From Oscillospiraceae bacterium (lineage in GTDB: Bacteria > Bacillota > Clostridia > Oscillospirales > Oscillospiraceae): DNA of 64,000 nt. The position numbers and the translations under genes are program-made. Below are positions 24,667-34,203 of the stretch, one piece after another (positions within the stretch are counted from its first letter, which is position 1; the number at the start of each line of letters is the position of its first letter). The notes beneath the pieces are model-generated. The model was not told the origin of the DNA. It worked only from the letters and a program-made list of their open reading frames with translations, and did not search any database. The stretch is taken from the NCBI GenBank assembly GCA_017519975.1, contig JAFWRM010000013.1, positions 44,978 to 108,977 of the forward strand. The letters run 5' to 3'.

Positions 24667-25635
24667 GTGAGTGAAAATATTCTTGAGATCAGGGATCTGG
24701 TGGTTGAATACCACACGGACGACGAGGTCATCCACGCTGTCAATAACGTCAGGCTTTCCGTGAAGAAGGGCGAGACGATCGGCCTCGTTGGTGAGACCGG
24801 AGCCGGAAAGACAACAATCGCGAGATCCATCCTGAGGATCCTTCCGGTTCCTCCGGCCAAGGTCATTGGAGGAGAGATTTTCTTCGAAGGTCAGGACATC
24901 ATGAAGATCAGTGAGGCGGAGATGCGAAAGATCCGCGGCAATCGGATCTCCATGATCTTTCAGGATCCCATGACGGCGCTGAACCCCATAGAGACCGTCG
25001 GTTTTCAGATCAGAGAGGCAATTCTTCTCCACAATAAGATCAAAAAGGTGGATGCCCAGGAGCGTGCATGCAAGATGCTGGAGATGGTTGGGATACCCAT
25101 GGACCGCTATAACGAGTATCCTCATCAGTTCTCCGGCGGCATGAAGCAGCGGGTGGTTATCGCTATGGCGTTGGCGTGCAATCCGGAGCTGTTGCTCGCC
25201 GACGAGCCGACTACGGCTTTGGACGTTACGATTCAGGCTCAGGTCCTTGATATGATGAAGGATCTGAAGGAACGGCTCGGGACCTCTGTGATCCTGATTA
25301 CCCACGACCTGGGCGTTGTGGCGGATTCCTGTGACAGCGTGGCAGTCATCTATGCCGGAGAGATCGTAGAATACGGAACTGCGGTGCATATCTTCAAAAC
25401 TCCTACGCATCCGTATACGGTCGGCCTGTTCAACTCTTTGCCCAGGCTGGATTCCACGGAACGCAGATTGAAACCCATCAAAGGTCTTATGCCGGATCCG
25501 ACCAATCTTCCGAAAGGATGCAAGTTCTGCGATCGTTGTCCGCATGCGACCGAGAAATGCAGCACGTCTGTGCCGGAAGTCGTTGAAGTAACTCCGGGCC
25601 ATCTGGTCAAGTGTTTTCTGTCGGAGGTGAAATAA
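24667..25635 (+). CDS. Dpp/Opp-type ABC transporter ATPase 1 (DppD family)
   Basis: A 322-residue ATPase with Walker A GETGAGKTT, signature FSGGMKQRVVIAMAL, Walker B LLADEPTTALDV and the H-loop THDLGVV. The C-terminal oligopeptide/dipeptide extension carries Cys residues in GCKFCDRCPHATEKC, the pattern that binds an Fe-S cluster in characterised relatives. I choose GTG 24667 because GAGGTG sits six bases upstream; GTG 24658 lies inside that site. The stop overlaps the next start (TAATG). Confidence 0.9.
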   Translation: MSENILEIRDLVVEYHTDDEVIHAVNNVRLSVKKGETIGLVGETGAGKTTIARSILRILPVPPAKVIGGEIFFEGQDIMKISEAEMRKIRGNRISMIFQDPMTALNPIETVGFQIREAILLHNKIKKVDAQERACKMLEMVGIPMDRYNEYPHQFSGGMKQRVVIAMALACNPELLLADEPTTALDVTIQAQVLDMMKDLKERLGTSVILITHDLGVVADSCDSVAVIYAGEIVEYGTAVHIFKTPTHPYTVGLFNSLPRLDSTERRLKPIKGLMPDPTNLPKGCKFCDRCPHATEKCSTSVPEVVEVTPGHLVKCFLSEVK

Positions 25636-26582
25636 TGTCCGCTCTGCTCGATGTTAGAAACCTTAAGAAATACTTTAAGACAGGCGGTGGTATGCTTCAC
25701 GCCGTTGACGACATAACGTTCACGCTGGAAGCGGGGAAGACGATCGGAGTCGTGGGAGAATCGGGATGTGGAAAAACGACGCTGGGACGCACGGTGCTTC
25801 ATCTTCTGGAACCCACCGACGGCCAGGTGTTCTTTGATGGGGAGGATATCACTTCACCTACAAAAGAAGAGTTAAAGAAGATCCGGGAAAACATGCAGAT
25901 CATTTTTCAGGATCCCTATTCTTCCCTGGATCCCAGAATGTCGGTCAGTGAGTCTATTTCCGAGCCCCTCGTGATCCAGAACAAGATGACGAAGGCGGAG
26001 ATCCAGGAAGAGACGATGAGCCTTATGGAAACGGTTGGTCTTGCGGAAAGATTTGAAAACTCCTATCCGCACGAGCTGGATGGGGGAAGGCGGCAGAGGA
26101 TCGGGATCGCCAGAGCGCTGGCTCTGAAGCCGAAGTTCATCGTCTGCGACGAACCGGTTTCCGCGTTGGACGTATCGATCCAGGCCCAGGTCATCAATCT
26201 GATGCTGGACCTTCAGGAGGAACGGGGCCTTGCGTATATGTTTGTTACACACGATCTGAGCGTCGTCAAGTATATCTCGGACGACATTATGGTCATGTAC
26301 CTGGGCCAGATGGTTGAAAAGGCTCCCGCAAACGAGCTGTTCAGCCAGCCGCTCCATCCGTATTCAAAAGCGCTTCTTTCCGCGATCCCCTTGCCGGATA
26401 TTGACAAGAAGGCAAAACGGATCATCATGCAGGGCGAGATTACTTCACCCATCAATCCGAAGCCGGGGTGCAGATTCATGTCTCGCTGCCGATTCGCTTG
26501 TGAAGCGTGCAAGGAACCTCAAAAACTGGAGGAAGCGTCAGCCAATCACTTCGTCGCATGTTGCAGGTACAAAGAAATCTGA
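25635..26582 (+). CDS. Dpp/Opp-type ABC transporter ATPase 2 (DppF family)
   Basis: A 315-residue ATPase with Walker A GESGCGKTT, Walker B FIVCDEPVSALDV and the H-loop THDLSVV. The signature motif reads LDGGRRQR where LSGGQ is usual, so the Ser of the signature is Asp; similar forms occur in clostridial relatives. The C-terminal Cys residues (PGCRFMSRCRFACEAC) match those of ATPase 1. The start is fixed by overlap with the previous stop codon. Confidence 0.9.
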   Translation: MSALLDVRNLKKYFKTGGGMLHAVDDITFTLEAGKTIGVVGESGCGKTTLGRTVLHLLEPTDGQVFFDGEDITSPTKEELKKIRENMQIIFQDPYSSLDPRMSVSESISEPLVIQNKMTKAEIQEETMSLMETVGLAERFENSYPHELDGGRRQRIGIARALALKPKFIVCDEPVSALDVSIQAQVINLMLDLQEERGLAYMFVTHDLSVVKYISDDIMVMYLGQMVEKAPANELFSQPLHPYSKALLSAIPLPDIDKKAKRIIMQGEITSPINPKPGCRFMSRCRFACEACKEPQKLEEASANHFVACCRYKEI

Positions 26583-26627
26583 AGATCTTTGCCTGTAATA
26601 TAAAAATCAAAATGAGGAGGAAATAAC

Positions 26628-28253
26628 ATGAATAAAACTGGAAAACGGGTCCTGGCACTTGTGCTGTGCCTGCTGATGGTTCTGGCTCTGGCGGCATGTG
26701 GGAAATCCGCAGCGCCGTCCGGTGATTCCACCAAACCGTCCGGTGATTCCACCAAGCCGGCCGACGATTCAAGCAAGCCGGCGGATGACTCTGAAAAGCC
26801 TGACGAGGATGTCGTATCTGCGAGAGACACGCTCACGATTGCCACGTCCGGAGATCCGGGCACGCTCATGCCAACCAAGATCGGCGGCTCCTTTACCGGC
26901 ATAATCAGACAGTATATGGAAGTGCTGGTAGACTACAAGGCTGACGGAACTCCGGTGTGGGTCCTCGCGACGGACATTGAAGAGAAGTCCGACTCCGAAT
27001 GGATCATCCACTGCAGAGAAGGTGTGACCTTTACCAACGGCAACAAATTTGACGCTGACGACGTTATTTTCACGTTCAACTATTATCTCTCGGATCCCAT
27101 GTCCGCCAACTTCCTGTCCTGCTTCGACATGGAGAATACCAAGAAAATCGACGATTATACGATCGATCTCGCTCTTAGTTCTTATTCCATGCAGCAGATG
27201 GGAAGCCTGAGTCAGATTTACATCTTTGATGCCGAATCCTTCAACGAGGATGATTTTGTAATGCATCCTGTTGGAACAGGCCCGTATAAGGTGGATGAAT
27301 ACGTGATCAACAGCCACGTATACCTCAGTGCAAATGAAAACTACTGGAACGGTTCTGCCAAGATTAAGAATCTGCATTACAAGGTGTTCAACGAAGACGC
27401 TCAGATGATCAACGCCATCCAGTCCGGTACGGTCGATGTTTCTTCCGTGCCTCTGCAGGACGTGGAGTTTGCAAAAACACTTACCAACTATGACATCAAC
27501 ACGTATTACAATGTATTTGCTCCAACAATCTCGTTCAACATGAGTGAGAATTCGATTCTGAGCAACAAGGACGCCCGTCTGGCGGTATGCTATGCGGCGA
27601 ACAGACAGGCCATGGCCGATCTTGCCTACTTTGGCTACGCGTCCGTCCTGCATTATCCGGTCTCCCAGCACTGCCTGGACTACACTCCTGATCTTGATGA
27701 TCTGACGGAAGTGTATTCCATCGGCTATAATGTGGAAAAAGCAAAGGAATACGCTGAAAAGGCTGGCCTTGTCGGCAAGACCCTTGTCGCCATCACGAAC
27801 GGTGCTTCCGTCTATGTCACGGAGGCTGAGATCCTGCAGGCCAACCTGAGAGAAATCGGCGTTACGCTGGATATCAAGAACTATGACGCGGCGACATACT
27901 TCTCCGTATCGCAGGATCCCACCCAGTTCGATATCGCCCTGTATGCGATCGCGTCTCCGCAGGGATATGCGGTAGGCATGATGTACGAGTACGTCATGTG
28001 GGGACCGGCACAGTATGGTACATGGGATAAATACGAAGAATATCTGGCGCTCGGCAAAAAGGCTGTTGCGACATCCGATCCTACGGAGCGTCAGGCTCTG
28101 CTCAAGGAAATGAGCATCATGTTCGAAGACGGTCTGCTCTGGTACGGTATCTGCGATCAGATGGCAGCTGTCGCGATCAATAAGGAGCTTGGCAATGTGG
28201 AGATCTGGAACAGCGGCGGCATGAGGTACGTTGACTGGTACTGGAAATCCTGA
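26628..28253 (+). CDS. Substrate-binding lipoprotein, solute-binding protein family 5
   Basis: A 541-residue lipoprotein with lipobox LALAAC (C24). The linker has imperfect seven-residue repeats (PSGDSTK, PSGDSTK, PADDSSK, PADDSEK), a flexible spacer to the cell wall. The mature domain shows family 5 landmarks: DTLTIATSGDPGTLMP at the start, EWIIHCREGVTFTNGNKFDADDV and a GTGPYKVDEY segment. AGGAGG lies before ATG 26628. It ends the importer operon. Family 5 proteins bind peptides, haem, nickel complexes or glycosides, and the pocket is not readable here. Confidence 0.9.
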   Translation: MNKTGKRVLALVLCLLMVLALAACGKSAAPSGDSTKPSGDSTKPADDSSKPADDSEKPDEDVVSARDTLTIATSGDPGTLMPTKIGGSFTGIIRQYMEVLVDYKADGTPVWVLATDIEEKSDSEWIIHCREGVTFTNGNKFDADDVIFTFNYYLSDPMSANFLSCFDMENTKKIDDYTIDLALSSYSMQQMGSLSQIYIFDAESFNEDDFVMHPVGTGPYKVDEYVINSHVYLSANENYWNGSAKIKNLHYKVFNEDAQMINAIQSGTVDVSSVPLQDVEFAKTLTNYDINTYYNVFAPTISFNMSENSILSNKDARLAVCYAANRQAMADLAYFGYASVLHYPVSQHCLDYTPDLDDLTEVYSIGYNVEKAKEYAEKAGLVGKTLVAITNGASVYVTEAEILQANLREIGVTLDIKNYDAATYFSVSQDPTQFDIALYAIASPQGYAVGMMYEYVMWGPAQYGTWDKYEEYLALGKKAVATSDPTERQALLKEMSIMFEDGLLWYGICDQMAAVAINKELGNVEIWNSGGMRYVDWYWKS

Positions 28254-28313
28254 TAGTATTTAAGAAAACGGCTTAGCTTGTTTTTAACAGGGATTAGCCT
28301 AGACTAGTAAAGA

Positions 28314-28344
28314 TTCAGGGCAAATCCATACGATTTGCCCTGAA
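28314..28344 (+). terminator. Terminator after the binding-protein gene
   Basis: A 13-bp perfect stem TTCAGGGCAAATC/GATTTGCCCTGAA with a 5-nt loop, followed by TTGCTTTC, ends the importer operon 60 bases after its last stop codon. Confidence 0.75.
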
Positions 28345-28376
28345 TTGCTTTCAGAACACGGCGGGGAGGAATATGA

Positions 28377-28784
28377 ATGCTGGAACCAAAAAAAACGAAA
28401 AGCGTACCGCGTGCCGTGATCCCGATCGTTGCTGTCGTCCTGTGCGTCACGGTTTTTCTGATCCGCCGAAAAGCCATACTTCCTCTGGTGAGACCGCTGA
28501 TGTGCGTCAGCGATGCGATGACTTCGATCGGCCTTGTATATCTGTTGCTTGCTGTTATCATGTTTGCTGCCAACAAAGGCGCGCTTGATGCATTGCTGTT
28601 TATTGGTCACAGTTTTCTGGAAAGTGTCAGAAAGAAAGGTCCGGATTCGCCACCGCCGACGGATTTCTATGAATATACGCAGAGGAAAAAGAAGAAGAAC
28701 ACTGCTTACAGGATTTTTCTTCTGATTGGCGTGGTCCTGTTTCTGGCTGGTCTCAGTATCGTTCTGTTCTTTGATTATAAATGA
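28377..28784 (+). CDS. Small membrane protein, possibly DUF3899-like
   Basis: A 135-residue protein with three hydrophobic helices: IPIVAVVLCVTVFLI near the N-terminus, SIGLVYLLLAVIMFA in the middle and IFLLIGVVLFLAGLSIVLFF at the C-terminus. A polar loop with NKGALDALLFIGHSF and a Lys-rich stretch (RKKKKNT) lies between the last two. This layout reminds me of DUF3899 proteins of Firmicutes, which have no known function. GGGGAGGA precedes two possible ATGs at 28373 and 28377; only the second is in this frame. It is separated from its neighbours by a terminator upstream. Confidence 0.55.
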   Translation: MLEPKKTKSVPRAVIPIVAVVLCVTVFLIRRKAILPLVRPLMCVSDAMTSIGLVYLLLAVIMFAANKGALDALLFIGHSFLESVRKKGPDSPPPTDFYEYTQRKKKKNTAYRIFLLIGVVLFLAGLSIVLFFDYK

Positions 28785-28853
28785 CCCGTTCAGGGGTTAT
28801 ACTGTTTTCACTATCCACTGCCCGGACACAGCTAAAAATGAGGAGGAATGGTT

Positions 28854-29933
28854 ATGCCGATTCCGATGTTTGATGAACGCGAAATGACGGTAAAAGATGT
28901 CTTCAAGGATTTCTTCGGTCAGGAAACCAGGATCTATTCCTATCCTGTTCCCATGAAGGAAGCGGTTGAAGCGCTGCTCCGGAAGGAACCCTACTGGCAG
29001 ATGACCGGCATGTATCCGAGCATGTTTGCGCCTAAGATCAATCCGGATAATATCGCCAGGGCTCAGTCTTTCGAAGCCGAACCGCTCGATCCCTCCGAAT
29101 ATGGCGGGAAAGATATGTTCGGAATCGAATGGGAGTATGTCCCCGCAGCCTGGGGATCCATGGTCAGACCCGGAAACCCGCTGGCTACGGACGCCAATGA
29201 ACTTCTTGAGAAACTGGTATGGCCGGACGTGGATTCATGGGATTGGGAGAAGTCGGGGCGTGCCAACGAAGGTTTCCTGAAGCCGGAAAACTGCAACGTC
29301 ATCTTCTTTCTGAACGGATGGTATGAGCGCCTCATCTCCATGATGGATTTTGAAAACGCCATCATGGCACTGTATGATGAGGATCAGAAGGAAGCGGTCC
29401 ACATCTTCTTCGACAAGCTGACGGATCTGTATATCAGGATCATCGACAGATATATGACATATTATCCGCTGGTGAACGGATTCAATATCCACGACGACTG
29501 GGGGAGCCAGAAGGAAACGTTTTTCTCACCTGACCTGGCTGAAGAGATGATCGTGCCTCATATGAGAAGGCTTACGGATTTCATCCACAGCAAAGGACGG
29601 TTTGTCGAGCTCCACAGTTGCGGACACAATGTGAAGCAGGTTCCCAATTACATCAGGGCGGGCTGGGATATGTGGCAGGGTCAGGCCATGAACGATACGC
29701 ATCTGATCTACGAGAAATACGGTGATCAGATCATTGTTGGCGTACTTCCGGATAAGTTCGACCCGAACGGACCGGAGGAGGATCAGAGGACTGCCGCCAG
29801 GGCCTTCGTCGATAAGTTCATGCAGCCCGGAAAACCCTGTCTGCTGAACTATAATGACCGTTCTATGTGGACGATTCCATTCATGGAGGAACTGTATTCC
29901 TATTCAAGGAAAAAAGCCTGCGGGATGGTCTGA
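28854..29933 (+). CDS. Uroporphyrinogen decarboxylase-like protein (corrinoid methyltransferase type) with HxC motif
   Basis: A 359-residue member of the UroD/MtaA fold. Visible landmarks are FNIHDDWGSQKETFFSPDL (the D-D-W-G-x-Q block of the Clostridia group), then ELHSCGHNVKQ, where the H-x-C would be the zinc ligand pair of methylcobamide:CoM or similar methyltransferases, and WDMWQGQAMNDT. A candidate third ligand is the Cys in GKPCLLNY. Such proteins transfer methyl groups from methoxy- or methylamino-compounds to or from corrinoid proteins. No corrinoid protein gene is visible nearby. ATG 28854 fits the AGGAGGAATGG site better than 28848. True heme synthesis enzymes lack this motif. Confidence 0.78.
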   Translation: MPIPMFDEREMTVKDVFKDFFGQETRIYSYPVPMKEAVEALLRKEPYWQMTGMYPSMFAPKINPDNIARAQSFEAEPLDPSEYGGKDMFGIEWEYVPAAWGSMVRPGNPLATDANELLEKLVWPDVDSWDWEKSGRANEGFLKPENCNVIFFLNGWYERLISMMDFENAIMALYDEDQKEAVHIFFDKLTDLYIRIIDRYMTYYPLVNGFNIHDDWGSQKETFFSPDLAEEMIVPHMRRLTDFIHSKGRFVELHSCGHNVKQVPNYIRAGWDMWQGQAMNDTHLIYEKYGDQIIVGVLPDKFDPNGPEEDQRTAARAFVDKFMQPGKPCLLNYNDRSMWTIPFMEELYSYSRKKACGMV

Positions 29934-29943
29934 TACTGCAATG

Positions 29944-29994
29944 CTGCCTGTATGAAAGTGTTCCTGCAGAGGAAAGAATACAGGCAGTCTTTTT
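29944..29994 (+). terminator. Terminator after the UroD-like gene
   Basis: CTGCCTGTAT pairs with ATACAGGCAG across a long loop, followed by TCTTTTT. The loop of about 25 bases is longer than usual but the T-run supports termination. Confidence 0.65.
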
Positions 29995-30011
29995 GAAAGG
30001 GAGATGAATAG

Positions 30012-31703
30012 ATGTACATCCAGGCAGAACAGATATATACCAATTGCGTGATCGCTATGGTGGATCCGGCATTCAGCTTTGCTGAGGCAATGGCTGTAAG
30101 CGGCGGAATGATTACCGCTGTAGGTGATGAGAAGGATATACGTAATTATCAGGGGCCGGAAACTGAAGTCGTCGACCTGAAAGGAGCCTTCGTCCTTCCT
30201 GGGATCAGTGATGCACATCTTCACGCATCAGATTACGTTCATAACCTGGATCATCTTCCCTGTGACCGGTATGGAACGATCGAAGAACTGAAAAAAGCGA
30301 TCACAGAACAGCTGACCTGGGACAAAACAGACTGGCTCATTGGAAACGGACTGCTGCAGGAAGTACTCGACGAAGGGCTTTCCTGCAGAGATCTGGACGA
30401 GGTGGCTTCTGACGTTCCCGTAGTACTTGTCATGTGGCATGGCCACGGTTGTGTGGCAAACTCAGCCGCCATGCGGCAGAGCGGGATAAACAGTGATACG
30501 CCGGATCCTCCGGGAGGGATCGTAAGAAAGAATCCGGACGGGACGCCGACAGGTGTGATGGAAGAGGCCAGCGCGCTGCAGCTTGTCTTTGCCGGGATGA
30601 AACCGCTGACTGCTGATGAAATTGCTGTAAAGCTGAAAAGAATGCAGGGGATCATGAACCGTATGGGCTATACGGCATATACGGAAAGCACGGTCGGTCC
30701 GGCCAACAATATGAGAGAAGGCGGGGCTTCTGGTGAGGAATGCCTGAAAGCATATCAGAAACTTCTTCTGAATCATGAACTTACCTGCAGAGTATCCGTT
30801 GGTTTTTACTCTGGCAGAGGCGGAAAACAGAGCTATGAATACCTCAAAGAAGACGTGGAGTCCGGTGCGATTCCCAAGTCAGTAGATGAGGACTGGCTCA
30901 GCTTCCACATGCTGAAGTTTTTCTGTGACGGAGTGGAGACTTCCCATACCGCGTGGATGAAACAGGAGTATGGTGACGATCCGGGCAATTCCGGCAGATC
31001 CTGTTTTGGGGATGTCGATGCTTCGGATTCGGAACAGGTGGAAGAGCTTCGAAGGATACTGAAGCTGGCACACGACAGCGGGTATCAGATCGGCATACAT
31101 ACGGTAGGAAACCGGGCGGTGCACGAAGCGCTTGAGGCGATCCTTGCTGCCCAGAAGGAAAACCCGCGGAATAACTGTCGGCACTGCCTTATCCACGCGG
31201 AAGAATTCGGAGATCCGGAAGACATGAAAAGGTGTTCTGAAAACGGACTTGTGGTATCCGCACAGCCGCAGCTCGGCGCATCCATGTTCCTTCGGGATGA
31301 GCAGGCGATCGGCCAGGAACTGAGCAGCAGAACGATGCCGCTGCGGGCACTGATTGATGACGGAGTTATTCTTTGCGGGGGGTCCGACAGCATTGCAGGT
31401 GAATTCCACGGATGGCTGGAAGGCATTCGCAGTGCGGTGCTGCGGGAAGCCTCAGATGGCAAGCCTTATCATCCGGAATACTGCATCACTTTGCAGGAGG
31501 CGATCCGTATGTTTACCATAAACGGGGCATATCAGGAGTTTGCCGAAAAGAAGAGAGGCTCCATTGAAGCAGGCAAGTTTGCCGATTTTATCGTTTTGGA
31601 TCGCAATCTTTTTGAGATCCCTCCGGAACGGATTACCGACGCAAAGGTCATACGTACCGTCGTCGGAGGAAAGACGGTCTATCAGGAGCTACAACAAGCA
31701 TAA
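30012..31703 (+). CDS. Metal-dependent amidohydrolase, YtcJ-like (Amidohydro_3)
   Basis: A 563-residue enzyme of the amidohydrolase superfamily. The first metal motif is DAHLHASD, followed later by a conserved His in GIHTVGNRAVHEAL and HCLIHAEEF, and an Asp region near CGGSDSI. The C-terminal barrel-flanking domain returns with GSIEAGKFADFIVLDRNLFEI, typical for the group. AGGGAGATGA lies before ATG 30012. YtcJ-like proteins hydrolyse N-acyl or cyclic amide bonds; substrates are poorly known. In this context it might open a ring or remove an acyl group from an imported conjugate. Confidence 0.85.
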   Translation: MYIQAEQIYTNCVIAMVDPAFSFAEAMAVSGGMITAVGDEKDIRNYQGPETEVVDLKGAFVLPGISDAHLHASDYVHNLDHLPCDRYGTIEELKKAITEQLTWDKTDWLIGNGLLQEVLDEGLSCRDLDEVASDVPVVLVMWHGHGCVANSAAMRQSGINSDTPDPPGGIVRKNPDGTPTGVMEEASALQLVFAGMKPLTADEIAVKLKRMQGIMNRMGYTAYTESTVGPANNMREGGASGEECLKAYQKLLLNHELTCRVSVGFYSGRGGKQSYEYLKEDVESGAIPKSVDEDWLSFHMLKFFCDGVETSHTAWMKQEYGDDPGNSGRSCFGDVDASDSEQVEELRRILKLAHDSGYQIGIHTVGNRAVHEALEAILAAQKENPRNNCRHCLIHAEEFGDPEDMKRCSENGLVVSAQPQLGASMFLRDEQAIGQELSSRTMPLRALIDDGVILCGGSDSIAGEFHGWLEGIRSAVLREASDGKPYHPEYCITLQEAIRMFTINGAYQEFAEKKRGSIEAGKFADFIVLDRNLFEIPPERITDAKVIRTVVGGKTVYQELQQA

Positions 31704-31707
31704 AAAT

Positions 31708-31742
31708 GCGACCTCAATTCCTCTGTGAGGAAGTGAGGTCGC
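31708..31742. terminator. Bidirectional terminator between convergent hydrolase genes
   Basis: GCGACCTCA...TGAGGTCGC with an inner TTCCTC/GAGGAA pairing forms a long near-perfect stem with a 3-nt loop right after the amidohydrolase stop codon. It serves both convergent genes. Confidence 0.7.
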
Positions 31743-31769
31743 GGCGAGAAAACCGGGAAGGATACGCGC

Positions 31770-32897
31770 TTATACGTAGAAATTGGGTTTTCCCTCACCT
31801 TCTGAATGATTCGCATTAAGGCCAAGTTCTTCCAGAATCAGGGGATATATCTGATATCTCTGTACGTTATTATCAGCGAACAGTACGTGCTGAACAAAGA
31901 ACATGGATAATTCATTAGCCGGGTCTACGGACATCAGCGCACCCGCCATGCCTCCCCAGCCATAATCGCCGCAGCCCGGATTCCCCACGGAGCATTTTAC
32001 TCCCAGCCCGTATCCGTATCCCGGCATCCAGTAGGTTTTTGACTGCTCAGGAGTCAGCTGGTTTGTGGTCATCTGTTTCACAGTATCTCTTTTGAGGATC
32101 GATTCACCGGTTCGAAGGGCTTCAAGGAAGCGGATGCAGTCATTCACGGAGGAAATACATCCTGCGCCGCCGCTTTCATAACCGGGGCCGAAGCTGGCAA
32201 AGTCGAGGATGGTTTTGCCGCAGTTCTCAAAAGACTTTGTGTCCGGATGATAAACGTACTGTTCGGCGATTCGGCTGACGTCTGACGGGAGCAGATAGGT
32301 CGTAGAATCCATGCCAAGAGGTTCGAATACATTCTTTCGGGCGAAATTGTCAAAATCTTCACCGGTGACAACTTCTATCAGAGCGACAAGCACGTCATGG
32401 CAGAAACTGTATTCCCATCGATCACCGGGATCAAAGAGCAGGGGCTCTCTGGCAAGATATTTCATGACGTCCCGTGTAGAGGCACAGCGAGGGAGTTCCC
32501 TGCGGCACAAATCAAGTTGAGGGCTATGAGCGTCGTAACTGAACCCTCCGGTCATGCAGAAAAGATCTTTGACAGTTAGGGGGCGTTTAGCCGGGCGGAT
32601 AATGTCCCCGTCTATGACCGTCATGTCAGTAAACTCGGGCAGATATTTGCAGATGCTTTCGTCCAATTGAAACAGACCGCGTTCCAGACAAAGCATTCCG
32701 ACGGCCGCCGTAATAGGTTTCGAGCAGGAATAGATAAAATACTGTTCGGTTCCATCCACAGGCTTTCCGGTTTCCAGTGAGGATACCCCACCGAAACGAC
32801 GGAAGACCTGTTTGCCTTTGTGATATACGACGCAGTCGTATCCCGGAACAAATTGCTCCGGGAAAGAATCCAGAAGACTGACGAGTTTTTCAAACAT
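31770..32897 (-). CDS. Serine hydrolase of the beta-lactamase/transpeptidase-like fold
   Basis: A 375-residue protein without signal peptide. The nucleophile motif S57-x-x-K60 is in YSCSKPITA, and WEYSFCHD holds the Tyr of the second motif, though the usual Asn (YxN) is replaced. A late GGAGCISSVNDCIRF and WGGMAGALMSVDP complete the class C-like pattern. Lack of a signal peptide argues against cell-wall or antibiotic activity and for a cytoplasmic esterase such as EstB. ATG 32897 has GGAGGTG upstream; the longer frame to 32918 does not. It converges on the amidohydrolase gene. Confidence 0.82.
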   Translation of the reverse strand: MFEKLVSLLDSFPEQFVPGYDCVVYHKGKQVFRRFGGVSSLETGKPVDGTEQYFIYSCSKPITAAVGMLCLERGLFQLDESICKYLPEFTDMTVIDGDIIRPAKRPLTVKDLFCMTGGFSYDAHSPQLDLCRRELPRCASTRDVMKYLAREPLLFDPGDRWEYSFCHDVLVALIEVVTGEDFDNFARKNVFEPLGMDSTTYLLPSDVSRIAEQYVYHPDTKSFENCGKTILDFASFGPGYESGGAGCISSVNDCIRFLEALRTGESILKRDTVKQMTTNQLTPEQSKTYWMPGYGYGLGVKCSVGNPGCGDYGWGGMAGALMSVDPANELSMFFVQHVLFADNNVQRYQIYPLILEELGLNANHSEGEGKPNFYV

Positions 32898-33018
32898 TGT
32901 AAACACCTCCAATATCATTATATCATCATCATGACAGGAATGGGACCTGTAACGGGTAATTGTTTAACCAAACTCGGCGGGATCTGCCAAGAGAACGGAA
33001 AAGGAAGGGAGATAAAGC

Positions 33019-34179
33019 ATGGGAAAATATGACAAGCTGATATATACCATACCGGTCGAGTACCACAACTGGGATCACTACGTTTCGCCGCGCTGCGGAT
33101 ATCCTGGTACTTCTGTAGATCCGGAAGCGACTTTGAATTACGGTTTTTCCGTCGCCTATGATGAAAACGTTATGGAAGAGCCGCACATGCATGATGCGAA
33201 AGAGGAATATCTGTTTTTCACAGGAGCAGATCTTGAGAACTTCTTTGAGTCGTTTGACGCCGAAGTAGAGGTGTGGCTCGGAGATGATCCACGGCACATG
33301 GAAAAGATCACTCTCACAAAACCGTCCATTATCCGTGTCCCGCCGAAACTCTGGCATTGTCCCATCAATTTTAAGCGGGTCGGAAAGCCAGTCTGCTTTG
33401 TTCCTCTGTATCTTGACGGCGGTTGGTGCAAGATAACCAGGCAGGAGACACCGGACGGGAAGGAATTATACTTAGTGGATGGGGAAGGTCTTCGCCACTG
33501 TGTTTATGATATGGAAAAGCTTTGTGTATATTGCGGAAAATGCTTTTCTAAGGCCGCAAAAGAGACGGAACACCCGACGGTGGAACAGTATCTGGCGCCG
33601 TATCGTGAGATGGAAAAAGCACCGAGGACCGGGAAATACGACAAATACGTTTATACGTTCGAACCGGAATACCACAAATGGGACGCATTGGTCAGCCCGA
33701 GAGCGGGATATGACGGCGAAGCCATTTCACGGGGAGCCAAACTGTACTTTGGGTATGACATCGTAACAAAGCCTTTTGTCCTTGATGATGCGCATTTCCA
33801 TCACGCGGTTGACGAATATCTGATGTTTACCGGAGCGGATCTGATGAATCCCTTTGAGTCTTTTGACGCGGAGATCACGATCATGCTTGGAGACGATCCG
33901 GATCATATGGAAGAGTATACCATTACCAGCCCGACGGTTATTCGTATTCCGCCGAATTTCTGGCACTGTCCGATCGATTTTAAGAGGGTTGGGAAGCCCG
34001 TGAACTTCATGCCGATCTATCCCGACGGAACGTTCAGCAGAATCTCACGTCAGTTCATCAAAGATGATAAGACGCCGACCTACGTATACGACGCGGCAGG
34101 GCTTGCCCGCTGCAGAATTGATCCGGAAAAGAAGTGCGAATACTGCGGAAAGTGTTTTTCGGAGGATGTATCAAAATAA
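33019..34179 (+). CDS. Two-domain cupin with two four-Cys motifs (cupin H)
   Basis: A 386-residue protein made of two similar halves of about 190 residues. Each half keeps the full metal site (PHMHDAKEEY with WHCPINF; AHFHHAVDEY with WHCPIDF) and each ends in its own Cys motif (CVYDMEKLCVYCGKC and CRIDPEKKCEYCGKC). It is thus an intact tandem duplicate, unlike cupins D and E. Each half starts with a similar block (GKYDKLIYTIPVEYHNW, GKYDKYVYTFEPEYHKW), which shows internal duplication of one gene. GGAAGGGAG precedes ATG 33019. It lies 24 bases before an EamA transporter gene. Confidence 0.78.
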   Translation: MGKYDKLIYTIPVEYHNWDHYVSPRCGYPGTSVDPEATLNYGFSVAYDENVMEEPHMHDAKEEYLFFTGADLENFFESFDAEVEVWLGDDPRHMEKITLTKPSIIRVPPKLWHCPINFKRVGKPVCFVPLYLDGGWCKITRQETPDGKELYLVDGEGLRHCVYDMEKLCVYCGKCFSKAAKETEHPTVEQYLAPYREMEKAPRTGKYDKYVYTFEPEYHKWDALVSPRAGYDGEAISRGAKLYFGYDIVTKPFVLDDAHFHHAVDEYLMFTGADLMNPFESFDAEITIMLGDDPDHMEEYTITSPTVIRIPPNFWHCPIDFKRVGKPVNFMPIYPDGTFSRISRQFIKDDKTPTYVYDAAGLARCRIDPEKKCEYCGKCFSEDVSK

Positions 34180-34203
34180 ACCAGGAACCGGGAGAATGGA
34201 AAG

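Noticed and set aside
26700..26815. Repeated GGTGATTCCACCAA-type units that might be a CRISPR-like or phase-variable repeat
   Set aside because: They encode the flexible linker of a lipoprotein; the repeats are imperfect and in frame, and no spacers exist.
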